Assembly (NCBI GenBank): GCA_031772625.1
Contig: CM062813.1
Span: forward strand, 696,642,420-696,706,419
From: Pinus tabuliformis
Taxonomy: Eukaryota; Streptophyta; Pinopsida; Pinales; Pinaceae
Direction of reading: 5' to 3'
DNA: 64,000 bases
Both the position numbers and the translations under genes were made by a program. Position 1 is the stretch's first letter. Each line of letters begins with the position of its first letter. Below the pieces are notes generated by a model, which saw only the letters and a program-made list of their open reading frames with translations, did not search any database and was not told the origin of the DNA. Below are positions 22,403-33,407 of the stretch, in pieces.

Positions 22403-23137
22403 TGTTGGAAATACTGAGAGGGGGGGTGAATCAGTGTTTCTTTTCAATTGTTACTTTTACCAGTTAGATCACTTATATTTAGAACACAAAATGAACAATA
22501 GAAATAAATGATTTTATTAATATAATCTTTATAATGAATCAAGTACAATATGGGTAGGGGTCCAACCCTTGATGAAGACAACAAGGCTCCAACCTGGGAT
22601 GTGCCAAGCACCTACTTCGACTTTAGTGAGGCTATGTCCTCTAAGGCTTCGACCCTATCTTATCCAAGGCACCAACCTTGAGTTTAGGAGCACCAACTCC
22701 AAGGACATCAATCCTATAGCTTCGTTTCGTCAAGATATGTTTGGTTGTGCTTCACAGCTCCCAAAGTCTTCTTCACCGAGCCCTGTCAATCTCTAGCTTC
22801 ACTATAGTCTCCACATCACATCATTAATGACAACCTTGTCAATTTGAAGGTATCGCCACTACACTCATCGTACCCAAGCAAAGTCTCCAAATCACCTCAT
22901 GATTATATCATGGTCTCCAATAATGTCTTCTTCAAGATGTCTTCATAAGGTACTTCTAGGATGATACTCCAAGGTCTGCTCAAGACTATCCTCAAGACAA
23001 TTCCAAGATGTAAGTCACATTTTTTTTATGATGCTTCTAGAACAATGCTCCTTCAAGGTCTCTTCAATGGGCTGTACAAGTTCTAAACCAAGTCTTCACA
23101 AGATCTGCACCAAAGATCTCCACAGGCTAGGTTCGAT

Positions 23138-23142
23138 CCTTC
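23138..23142. other. Target-site duplication of the gypsy element, left copy
   Basis: CCTTC, repeated exactly at 35798-35802 outside the other LTR. Confidence 0.92.
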
Positions 23143-23948
23143 TGTTGTCGCACAGATTGTCACGACAACGCTCAGACCGGGGGCTGTCACTCTGATCCCC
23201 GATCTCTCCGTTTAAGCCTGTCTCCCGCAGCTAAAGGGGGTAGACCCTGTAGGGAAATGGATGACCAACTGTGAACCAGTTGGGTTGGGAGACACGAAGG
23301 AACAAGCACTAAATTGATTTGTTAAATAAATAGACCAGTGCCTTATAAAGTTAATGTTTAAATGATTACTTACTAAATGCTGCAGAGAAGTAAACCATGT
23401 AGAGCAATCATTTATCATCAAATAGCTCGAACAGAGACTAACTTTTACCAAATGAGAGAAAAAGCTTAAATGATACTCTAGCGATTTAAAGCTTCGAAAG
23501 ATAAAGTTCGATACAAAACCACGAAATTTTAAACGCTAACCATATATCACATTCATGATCATTCAAGCATGTTAAATCTAATAAAAATGATAAACATTAG
23601 TTTCACATCAAAATTTTAGCCTCAGCAAAAAAGAGAAAACATGATAAATCCCCGAGCCAAGACTGACTCTGGCAAAATATTTCCAAATGTTTTAAAACTA
23701 AATGGAACTTTTAAATAGAAAATCTAAACAAAACTAAACCAAAAGAAATATTCTTATTTTTTATTTTTATTTTTATGACATAAAACAAAACTAAACTAAG
23801 AAACATATAATTCTAATACCAAAAGCTAATCTAAAACTATAAAACAATCAAATCTAAATTAAAATCTACAGCTTTAAATCTAGAAAAGAAATTTAAACAA
23901 AATATAAAACCTAAACCCTAACTAAAATCAAAAAAGGACTTTTTATAT

Positions 23949-23979
<31 letters not shown>

Positions 23980-24097
23980 ATAGATATATATATATATATA
24001 TATATATTTTATAATTTTTATAATTTTAAATTTTAAATTAGAACTAAAAATTAAGTCAGATCTAAAATCATAAAAGAAATTTTTACACTAAACTGAA

Positions 24098-24145
<48 letters not shown>

Positions 24146-25940
24146 AGAAAACTAAATAAAAAAAAATGCGATACATAAAAAATTATACGTTAGCCTAAAT
24201 AAGAAATACAATGACTAAACTACAACTAAAACTTAAATCTAAAAAAAAAAATCGAACCATGCATATCAGAACGAAACTTGCAATATACAACGAAATGAAA
24301 GTCGATGAGCTTGCTTGGTGCTGCACAGGTCGACGGGAGCTTGACGGCGGGAGCTTGCTCGATGGCGGAAGGAAAGGTTGCAGACGGGTTTGTAGCTTCC
24401 AGCAATTCTTAATGGCGGAATGCTCTTCGACGCAGCACGCAGGTTGTCCAACGGATGAGTGCTTTCGATGGTGGACGGAAAAAGAAGACTTTCGAACGCT
24501 TGAAGACTTATTTCTCTCAGCACGCAGGTCTGGCCTGTGTATACCCCAAAAAAACGCGTTCTCTCTGCAGTTTGGTGTCGGATGCAAGCAGCGTGGGCAA
24601 TGGTTTTGGTTTGAGGGACGCAGATGAGTGTGGCAGCGGGAGGATGGAAGAATGTACGCAAAGATTCCAGTAGCGTGAGATAGATAGCGTGAGGAGCGTT
24701 TGAAAAAAAAAAAACCAACGCTGCAAATAAACCAGGAATTTGATGTATGCTGTAGGAGTGACTGCGTGTAGGTGAAGACAGAGGTTTGCTCGCAGATTCG
24801 GCACGTTTGTAGAATAGCAACTGATGATGGCGTACAGTGAGGAGGGTGAGGGGTATAGTAAACACTGCAAGGGCACTTGAAATTTTTCAGAGACTTTAAA
24901 AATTTCTTTAGATCTGAGACAAACACCTCTGCAAAAGCTACTTTCTGGGCCAGATCTGGCTTTACATAAAAGAAATTTTTATCAGACCTGCAACCTGCAA
25001 TGGGAAAACAAGCACCCGGAGAATATATGCAAATATTAAAACTAAAACCCTACAAACTGGTCCAAAATTACAAAATTATAGCTCTACAACATCCAAATTT
25101 GTCAGTTATCATCAATAATATTTTCAGAACTCCAGATTTGCTATGAAATGCGTTAGAAATTTCTCATGCAAATTCAGAAAAATAAATTAAATGATAAACC
25201 CAGGATCAAAACTAGCTGGGCTCTGCAAGAGAATGCTTGCGGGAGTTGGCTGGTTCAGCCAAGAACTTCCCCAAACGCCCACTGATCTTCTTCAATAAGG
25301 GTTTCCTGCACAGCTCACTTCAACCATCAGTAAAGAGAGAAAAATAATAGATCTCAAAAGCAATGGAGATACCTGCCATTACTTCAGAAAATCTAATACC
25401 ATTCAAACCCTAGCAAGTGAACAAGATACCTGTGTTCAACAATACTCTACAATAAGCTATTACTAATGGCTGAAAGTTAAAATATGCAGAAAATAAAACA
25501 GCTCACAGCACTTCAGGAGAGTAACACCAGCAAGATTTCAACCCCAAAGTCTTTCTTTATTAGCACCAAAAAAAGTTTACAAGAGAGCTTCTTCAGCACA
25601 AGACTCACAGATCGAATGATCTCAAATGACCCCTAGCACCCTATTTAAAGGAAAAATTCCCAACAGCTAGTTCGAGTGATCCACGTCAAAATGATCTCGA
25701 CCGTCGATGAGGATCAAGATATCTCTTAATCTCATCCGTCAAATTTTTAATGCATTAAAAAATTGAAATTCTGCATTTATTTACTCAAAATATTATTATT
25801 TTATTATTTCTAAGTTTTTTATTATTTTATTAATTATTTTTTTATTTTTCATTATTTATTTATTTATTTATTTATTTTTATTTTTTTTATATTTTATTTT
25901 ATTTTATTTATATCTTTAATTTTTTATTGTTTTTTTTTTC

Positions 25941-25976
<36 letters not shown>

Positions 25977-26511
25977 GGATCCTCAAACTTAGCCTTCGGA
26001 AAAATCACCTAGGACCTAGGACTTAGGACTTATGAGGGGATTAAAACATTTTCTAACCCTCAAGACACTTTACATCATGACTTTTACAACTTTACATCTC
26101 AAGGAGGAGAACCCATTTGACATAGACCCTCATAAACCACCCAGTTCTGCGACACAACTATAATCTAGCAGATTAACACACTAGGATTCTCCTAAGATTC
26201 TAATGACAAAATTCATTCCGGCTTTGGGGTTACGCTGAAGGAAAACTCTGCCGATCATGGATCGGTGAGACGAAAAACCTTCCGGAAAGTAAATTATCAC
26301 TAGAAAATTAGGTCCACCTAGGCAATTTACATACATGACTCATATCTGCTAAGATTATTTACAATTTATACATGCAGACTGGGTTTACAACATAATATGA
26401 TCAAGTCGATGATGATTGTCGAATGGCACGGACATGTCGATCAAGCGCTATCCCTTTTTGCGAAGAAAAGGGGGTGTACTGCTATGGGTAGTTGACACGT
26501 AGTGGTCAACA
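23143..26511 (-). repeat. 3' LTR of the gypsy element
   Basis: It starts TGTTGTCGCACAGATTG and ends GTGGTCAACA. It carries a (TA)/(GATATA) tract (23946-24006), a pure A run of about 43 (24101-24143) and a T run of about 27 (25946-25972). Overlapping open frames up to 243 codons (24195-24926) recur in the twin LTR. They lie in different frames over the same DNA and I regard them as non-coding. Confidence 0.9.
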
Positions 26512-26759
26512 TTCTGGCTCTACTTGGGGACACGTTGCTACACTGTAGGAATGTGAGAATCCAGAATCTGCATCCACGCAACACACAACAGAAATAAGTA
26601 GTGTCCATTCAAACATCATCATATAACATTTAAGCACATAAAAGATAGAAGCTCTTTAACTATTAACAAGGAAAATAAATCTAATCCTAAATCAGAAATA
26701 AAATGCTGAAATAACAAGGAGTAGGGTTAGAAATACAATACAAAGGATGCCCTATGGCA
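26512..26759 (-). other. 3' untranslated region of the gypsy element
   Basis: The purine-rich CCCCAAGTAGAGCCAGAA (minus strand), touching the LTR, is the best polypurine tract candidate. No frame follows. Confidence 0.5.
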
Positions 26760-27068
26760 TCAGATATCATCTTTGAGGAACAGCTTGAGCATTTGGCCAT
26801 TTGCAGGTAGATCAAGTGGTTCGCCATCCAATCTACTCAAGTGGAATGAGTTTGGTCCAGCTATATCTCGAATGATGTAAGGTCCCCGCCACAAACTGTC
26901 GAACTTCTTATGTTTTCCTGGTTTTTCATTCTTGCGGTCCCAAAGTAGTACCATATCTCCCACCTGCAAAGATCTAGATCGAGAGAATCTATCAAAGCTT
27001 TTCTTAATGTTAGATTGATTTTTACATATAGCATCAAAAGTTGTTCTACGAGCTTCATCTAACTCCAC
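26760..27068 (-). pseudogene. Integrase C-terminal domain of the gypsy element
   Basis: A frame of 102 codons with LQVGDMVLLWDRKNEKPGKH, FDSLWRGPYIIRDI and SRLDGEPLDLPANGQMLKLF. This is the GPY/F-type module (WRGPY) that ends plant gypsy integrases and helps with target binding. It is separated from the catalytic part at 27126-28118 by a frameshift, hence called broken. Confidence 0.88.
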
Positions 27069-27125
27069 AATCTGATCTATTCTATTCTGAACAACATCTT
27101 TATTAGTAGAAAAATTTTGAAGGAG

Positions 27126-28118
27126 CTAATAAGCTGGCAATTTCAGGTGCACAAGTAAAGTTACATCCAAGCCATAAACTAATTCAAAGGGAGATTTACC
27201 AGTAGCTTTCTTCTTAGTGATTCTATCTGCCCATAAAGCATACTTGATTTTGCTGTCCCATGATCTCTTATTATCTCCTACTATCTTCTTGATAATGGTT
27301 ATGAGATTCTTGTTACTTGATTCAGCCAGACCATTACCCTGAGGATAATAATTTGACGAATGAGATAAGACAATGCCATATTTGAAACAAAAAGATGAAA
27401 ACTCTAAGGAACTAAAAGCTTTGGCATTGTCAGTAGTGATCTTAGCAGGGACACCAAATCTAGTAATGATATTATTTTCAATGAAATCCATAATAACCTT
27501 TTCAGTGGCATTCTTAGCAGGAATGGCTTCAACCCATTTAGTGAAATAATCCATAGCAGTCAAAATCCATGAGTAGCCATTGCTAGAATTTTCATAGAAC
27601 TTCCCTATGAAGTCCAGACCCCAATGCTGAAAAGGTGCCTCTACAATGACAGGTTGTAGGGGCAGGGCAGCAAGCTTCTGTTTCCCAGTGAATAGTTGAC
27701 AGACTTGACAGGCTCTAACAATCTTGTGCACATCAGAAAAGATTGAAGGCCAATAATAACCAGCTCTAAGGATTTTGTGGGCGGTAGTTCTAGTAGCATA
27801 ATGACCACCACAAAATCCTGAATTGAACTCAGAGATTAATTTCTTGGACTCAACGTCATCAACACACCTAAGCACTATGCCCTCAGGATTTCTCCACCCA
27901 AGGCCATCCTTCATAAGGCAATACTTAGTGGCTTTCAGTCTAAGAGCCCTTCTCTTATGAGCAACTAAATAGTTAGGACATGCAAGATTCATCAAGTAAT
28001 AAACTATGTCCTTGTACCACTCATGCTCTCCTAATCTTTGCAACTCCGGCGAAGATAGATCGCTAAGACAAAACAAACCAAGAGTCTTTTCATTACCTTC
28101 AGTCAACATCTGAGCCAA
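27126..28118 (-). pseudogene. Integrase of the gypsy element
   Basis: Integrase inserts the cDNA into the genome. The open part is 330 codons. The zinc-binding HHCC region is at about residues 100-145 (GGHYATRTTAHKILRAGYYW, then ACQVCQ). The catalytic core follows with the three acidic residues: Asp in HWGLDFIG, Asp in TTDNAKAF, and Glu in GNGLAESSNKNL. KKKATGKSPFELVYG marks the end of the core. All three catalytic residues are present, so the loss of function comes from frame breaks on either side rather than the active site. Confidence 0.92.
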
Positions 28119-28211
28119 ACCTTGGCCTTTGACTAACTTGGTGGGTCTGATTTCTAAATCATATTCTTGTATTTTAGTAACCCACCTAGCACGAGTCCCT
28201 AAGCAATCGGT

Positions 28212-28664
28212 TTAAGTTAATATCTCTTTAACAGCAGAATGTGGGACGAAAGCAATGATTTTAGAATAACCCACATAAGTTTTGAAGTGCTTAAGAGACT
28301 TGACCAAGGCATAAACCTGCTTTTCCATGGTATTGTACTTCAATTTGGAATTTTGAAGTGCCCTACTCATGAAAGCAATAGGTTGCTCGTGACCATCTTT
28401 ATTCTTTTGTAGCAGGACACCAGCAATGGTATCTTCGGAAGCGAAAGAAAAAATCATGAAATCCTTGGAATAATGAGGACTAAGACAGGAGCTCTTGCGA
28501 TAGCACATTTGATTTCTTGGAAAGCCTTTTTGTTGTCTTCTTGCCAAACAAATTTTGCATCTTTCCTTAGAAGACTTTAAATAGGTTTAGCTATTTCTGC
28601 GTAATTTGGAATAAATCTTCTAATAATATTTGTCTTTCCAAGGAAAGACTGAAGGGATTTAAGA
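28212..28664 (-). pseudogene. Second (downstream) RNase H of the gypsy element
   Basis: A frame (28212-28547) with FSFASEDTIAGVLLQKN, PIAFMSRALQNSKLKYNTME and KQVYALVKSLKHFKTYV is the standard gypsy RNase H, placed right after RT. The first catalytic Asp, normally in a DAS-like motif at the start, reads FAS here, so the active site looks incomplete. The segment up to 28664 is RT thumb/connection sequence with frame changes. Confidence 0.82.
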
Positions 28665-30476
28665 TTATGAGGGAGAGGATCTTTTGGATTTCTTCAATTC
28701 TTTCAGGGTCAATCTTGATTCCTTAGAAATGATATGGCCAAGTAATTTCCCTTCCGTTACTCCAAAAACAGACTTAGCTGGATTCAAAGAAATCTCGTAT
28801 TCTCTACATCTATCGAAAACCTGCCTAAGATGATTTACATGACTGATACCATCTTTAGAGAAAACAGTAAGATCATCTTGGTAAATTTCAATAAATTTCC
28901 CGATTAACCCTTTGAAGGCATAATCCATAGCCCTTTGGAATGTAGCCCCAGCGTTTGTTAATCCAAACGGCATTCTGATGTATTCAAAGGTACCCCATGG
29001 TGTGGTGAATGTGGTTTTATGACGATCTTCCTTCTTAACCCATACCTGATTGTACCCAGAAAAACCATCTAGCAGCGACATCATTCCAGAACCGGTTACT
29101 CTTTGCAACAAAGTCTCCATGTTTGGCAAAGGGTAATTATCTTTCTTGCATGCTAGATTAAGGTTTCGAAAATCGACACACAGCCTTATCGTACCATTCT
29201 TTTTCCTAACAATCACCAGATTCGAACACCATGTCGAATGCCTTGTTTGAGCGATAATCCCTGCTGCAAGCATTTTCGCAAGTTCTTTCTGAACTAAAGG
29301 GGCTAATTTAGGATTAATTTGCCTAAGCTTCTGGCGAAAGGGTTTAGCATTTTCATCTTTTAAGGGGATAGTATGCTCCATGACATCTTCCCTATAGCCT
29401 TTTAATTCATCATAAGAAAAAGCTAAAACATCTCGATATTCGCGAAGTAAATCAGTTAACTTTTTTCTTTCCTCCACACTAGTACCTCTACCAATTTTAA
29501 CGATCTTTGGGTTTTCAGAAGTACCAATGTTTATCTCAAGATATTCGCCTGGGTCCATCTTATTTTCTTCTCTTAGCTTCGTGGCATCATGTCGATCAAA
29601 ATGTTGCTCTAAGGCAACCACATTCCTAGGAGTAGGATTTATGATATGCTCATGATTTAAAGATCCATCCTCCTCAGAATCTATTCGGAAATCCTCAAAC
29701 TCATCCAAACTATTAAGAAAACGAATGACTTGCTTTTCATCATTGAAGACCTGCCAATGCTCTGAGTTATCTGGAACAGATGGTCTAAATATTACTTCCA
29801 TTTTGATCTTATCATTAATTAGCTCATCAGATAACTGGAAAGTAGTAGCAGCTACGGCAAGTTCATCTGCCAAACTATTTTGTTCTCTTGGGATAGCTTT
29901 GAGGTCAAGAGCATCAAAGTGCTCCATAGTATCCCACACAGCATTTCGATAATTCCTTAGTCTTTGATTTTTGCATGTGAATTTATTTTTAAGTTGCATG
30001 ATAACTAAATCAGAATCCCCCTTAATGCTAAGCAATTTAATCTTCAAAGATTTTGCCAATTCAAGCCCCAACAATATAGCCTCATATTCAGCGACATTGT
30101 TGGTTGCTTCAAATTCTAATCGATAGGCAAACTTGAAAATGTGATCAAGGGGAGATTTAAGCACTGTACCAGCACCTTTACCATGCCTAGACGATACACC
30201 ATCGAAGTACATATACCAAACTTTACCCTTGAGATCCTTAATCTTATCATCGGGAGGAATTATAAAATTAGACATGATGGCATAGTTCCCAATGTCAGAT
30301 TGCTCTTTGATTATTTCTTTGTGAGGTCTCTTAGGATCTTCGACATGAAATTTTCTTTCGAGCTCTCTATTTAGTCTTACAAAACCATCACCCCTAGGAG
30401 AAGGAATCATAGCATATGACCAATTCATTTGAATACTTTCTCCTAGATCAGAGGCCCACTTTCTGGATAACAGCAT
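28665..30476 (-). pseudogene. RNase H-like domain plus reverse transcriptase of the gypsy element
   Basis: A single open frame of 603 codons. Residues about 85-213 form a complete RNase HI-like domain: Asp92 in YMYFDG, Glu130 in NNVAEYEA, Asp154 in KGDSDLV and Asp204 in NSLADE, matching the four catalytic acids. Residues about 345-590 are the RT: RQINPKLAPLVQKEL, CSNLVIVRKKNG, LCVDFRNLN, SLLDGFSGYNQ with the first catalytic Asp, MPFGLTNAGATFQRAM, and IYQDDLTVFS for the catalytic DD (532-535). The RNase H-like domain precedes RT, while a further RNase H follows it. In plant Tat-type elements the extra RNase H is, to my knowledge, usually placed after RT-RNase H. The frame ends in an unrelated tail (KKSKRSSPS) caused by a frameshift. 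Confidence 0.9.
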
Positions 30477-30479
30477 ACC

Positions 30480-30766
30480 CTAGGCATCAGGCACATCCAC
30501 AACAACAATATCCATGACAATCATGATGTCTGGGTAAACTGATAGATGAACTTGCAAATCTTTGATTAAACCATGCACTTCGATTTTCTTAGAATCCATG
30601 GCGCATATGTTATAGTAGGGTCTAGAAACTCTTAAGTTAAGTTGTTCCATGACCCTTTTAGTCATTACACAAGCTGATGCACCAGAATCCAACATGCAAT
30701 TATTCAATTTATATCCATTAACTAATAAGGTGATAAAGAAAGGTTGGTGATCTTTGTTATCAGCAT
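30480..30766 (-). pseudogene. Aspartic protease of the gypsy element
   Basis: The frame 30480-30707 reads NNCMLDSGASACVMTKRVME, with the catalytic DSGA, then CAMDSKKIEVHGLIKDLQVH and MIVMDIVVVDVPDA. A TAG (30480-30482) separates it from the downstream MLLSRKWASDLG; related proteases have Trp at this codon (DAWGMLLSR), so the stop is one G-to-A change. With readthrough, protease and RT would be one polyprotein. Confidence 0.88.
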
Positions 30767-32198
30767 CTAAGCTTTGCAGATATATGGGAGCATCGTGATC
30801 ACTTCTCGAGTCTTCTGTTGAGAAGTATTTACTTGAGTCCCTTGAATAGCTTTTAGTAACTTGTCTCTTTGGGAAGGGATTTTAGCAATCTCGGAGACAG
30901 GAACCCAGATTTTTGCATTGTTAAACCAACTTCCCAAATCGACATCTAATCCAGAGTTCATACCAGGGTTAAGAGTTCGAGGGGGAATTCGATTCCCGCT
31001 TTGATCTTTATCCCTTCTCTGATAGGTCAAACCCTTATCTCTAGCAGTTTCCAAGATTTGCTCGTGAGAGGTTTTTTCACCATATAACCTAGCCAAAATG
31101 TCATCTTCATTTTCAAGGTATACTAAAAGCTGATGAAGGATTCATAGCGTCACGACTCTTTTCCTTGACCTCTATCCAATCATCCATAGACAAAGGAAAC
31201 TTGCTACCTACTACATTTATTTGATCACCTGTTCCAAACATTCCATTATCTAAAATTCTTCTTACGATGGGACAAGTGGCCTCTTCATGAAGAGCATCGC
31301 AAACCCGACAGTAAGGAGGAGCATTATCAACCAAATTAGTTAGCGGATTAGGAGGTCTTTGCTCACTAGATTGACCCTTCCTTTGCCAATTGTTATTTTT
31401 ATTATTATTATTTCGAGGTTGTAAATTCTGCGTTTGCGGTCTTTCCATTTGGATCAACCTATTCTGCAAAGTGGTTATCTCCTTATTATGATTAATTTCC
31501 ATGGTTTCAATCTTTTGAAGCAAATTGAGAACAAGTTCACTTTCAGGTTCTTAAACTGCTTTTCCTTTAGGTTCCGTTAGTTTCGTAGCAGCCCTATCAA
31601 AACCTGGGATCTCAAACTTCCCAGATGTTGCCTTGTCCTTTTCAAGCTCTATAGCTAAGGCTTGGCAATCTCTATAATCATTAAGTTTAGCACGCCTTAA
31701 TTCATAAGATGGCTCAGGACTAAAAGCATCAATGTAAAAATCTTGGAGAGATTTGTCTGTAGGTTTATAGTCTTAAGGTAATTCTCTAATAATACCATAA
31801 AACCTTTTATTAAATTCTTCAACAATTTCATTCTCTCTTTTTTTTATTATGCTAATGGCCTTTACTAGGTGTCTTCCTTCTCTCTTATCTCCATATTTTT
31901 CTTTAAATGCATTAATGATCGATTCTAAGGAATCAAATGAATTCTGAGGCTTTTCAGTAAACCATTCATGAGCATCACCCCCCAAGGTTAAAATGAAAAG
32001 AGTCATTCTAACATCTTCATGATCGAAATCAGGAGACCTTGCGTATTTAGTCATCCATATACTAAAGTATCTTAGATGCAAATTTGCACTAATCGCATTA
32101 TCTCCCTAAAAGCTAGGCAACTTATGTATCCCAACTGATGGAAGAGCATTGGGATACCCTGGAATGTTAGAAAAATTGCAAGGGGCATACATATCCAT
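30767..32198 (-). pseudogene. gag of the gypsy element
   Basis: Probable start at the ATG at 32198 (MDMYAPCNFSNIPGYPNALP). Three open pieces follow, separated by stops: 31773-32081 (gag capsid: LHLRYFSIWMTKYARSPDFD, LFILTLGGDAHEWFTEKPQN, FKEKYGDKREGRHLVKAI), 31113-31523 with a Cys/His motif YCRVCDALHEEATCP (C-x2-C-x3-H-x4-C), and 30767-31096, a basic/Gln-rich tail leading to the protease. Asn-rich low complexity (about 31385-31410) precedes the Cys/His motif. Stops at 32109 and 31770 make it non-functional in one frame. Confidence 0.85.
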
Positions 32199-32464
32199 GA
32201 TGTTGTGCCTAACTTGACTAGTAAAAAGCAAATGGATATCAGAGAGGGCTTCTTGTCCGAGGTTAACAAGAAGTGTACGAGAAGAGAGTTTGTGTAATCG
32301 TACCCTGAGGACCCTTTCAGGATCAGGAGTAGGATTGCACAGACTGCTTGGATGTCTTCTAGTATACACTCTTGAAGATAATATATGAAGTGGAGTCGCC
32401 ACCTGAACAAGAAGTGAAACACGGAAAAGCTCGAAATGAAAGAACCAAGGACAGAAAAACTCTA

Positions 32465-32482
32465 TCCCCGACAACGGCGCCA
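32465..32482 (-). other. Primer binding site of the gypsy element (tRNA-Asp type)
   Basis: The minus strand reads TGGCGCCGTTGTCGGGGA, one base from the complement of the tRNA-Asp 3' end used by Athila-like plant elements, separated from the 5' LTR by five T/A bases. Confidence 0.88.
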
Positions 32483-32487
32483 AAAAA

Positions 32488-33345
32488 TGTTGTCGCACAG
32501 ATTGTCACGACAACGCTCAGACCGGGGGCTGTCACTCTGATCCCCGATCTCTCCGTTTAAGCCTGTCTCCCGCGGCTAAGGGGGGTAGACCCTGTAGGGA
32601 AATGGATGACCAACTGTGAACCAGTTGGGTTGGGAGACATGAAGGAACAAGCACTAAATTGATTTGTTAAATAAATAGACCAGTGCCTTATAAAGTTAAT
32701 GTTTAAATGATTACTTACTAAATGCTGCAGAAAAGTAAACCATGTAGAGCAATCATTTATCATCAAATAGCTCGAACAGAGACTAACTTTTACCAAATGA
32801 GAGAAAATGCTTAAATGATACTCCAGCGATTTAAAGCTTCGAAAGATAAAGTTCGATACAAAACCACGAAATTTTAAACGCTAACCATATATCACATTCA
32901 TGATCATTCAAGCATGTTAAATCACATAAAAATGATAAACATTAGTTTCACATCAAAATTTTAGCCTCAGCAGAAAAGATAAAACGTGATAAATCCCCGA
33001 GCCAAGACTGACTCTGGCAAAATATTTCCAAAATGTTTTTATGTTTTTCAGGTACAGAAAAAAGTTTTAAAACTAAATGGAACTTTTAAATAAAAAATCT
33101 AAACAAAACTAAACCAAAAGAAACATTCTTATTTTTATTTTTATTTTTTTATTTTTATTTATTTTTATTGATTTTTTTTTATGACATAAAACAAAACTAA
33201 ACTAAGAAACATTTAATTCTAATACGAAAAGCTAATCTAAAACTATAAAACAATCAAATCTAAATTAAAATCTACAACTTTAAATCTAGAAAAGAAATTT
33301 AAACAAAATATAAAATCTAAACCCTAACTAAAGTCAAAAAAGGAC

Positions 33346-33407
<62 letters not shown>

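Noticed and set aside
24195-24926. A 243-codon frame and overlapping frames of 199 and 119 codons in the gypsy LTR, repeated in the twin LTR at 33576-34406
   Set aside because: Conservation is explained by the LTRs being copies. Several frames overlap on the same DNA, the residues are Ser/Pro/His-rich without a domain, and the twin frames differ at their ends by frameshifts.
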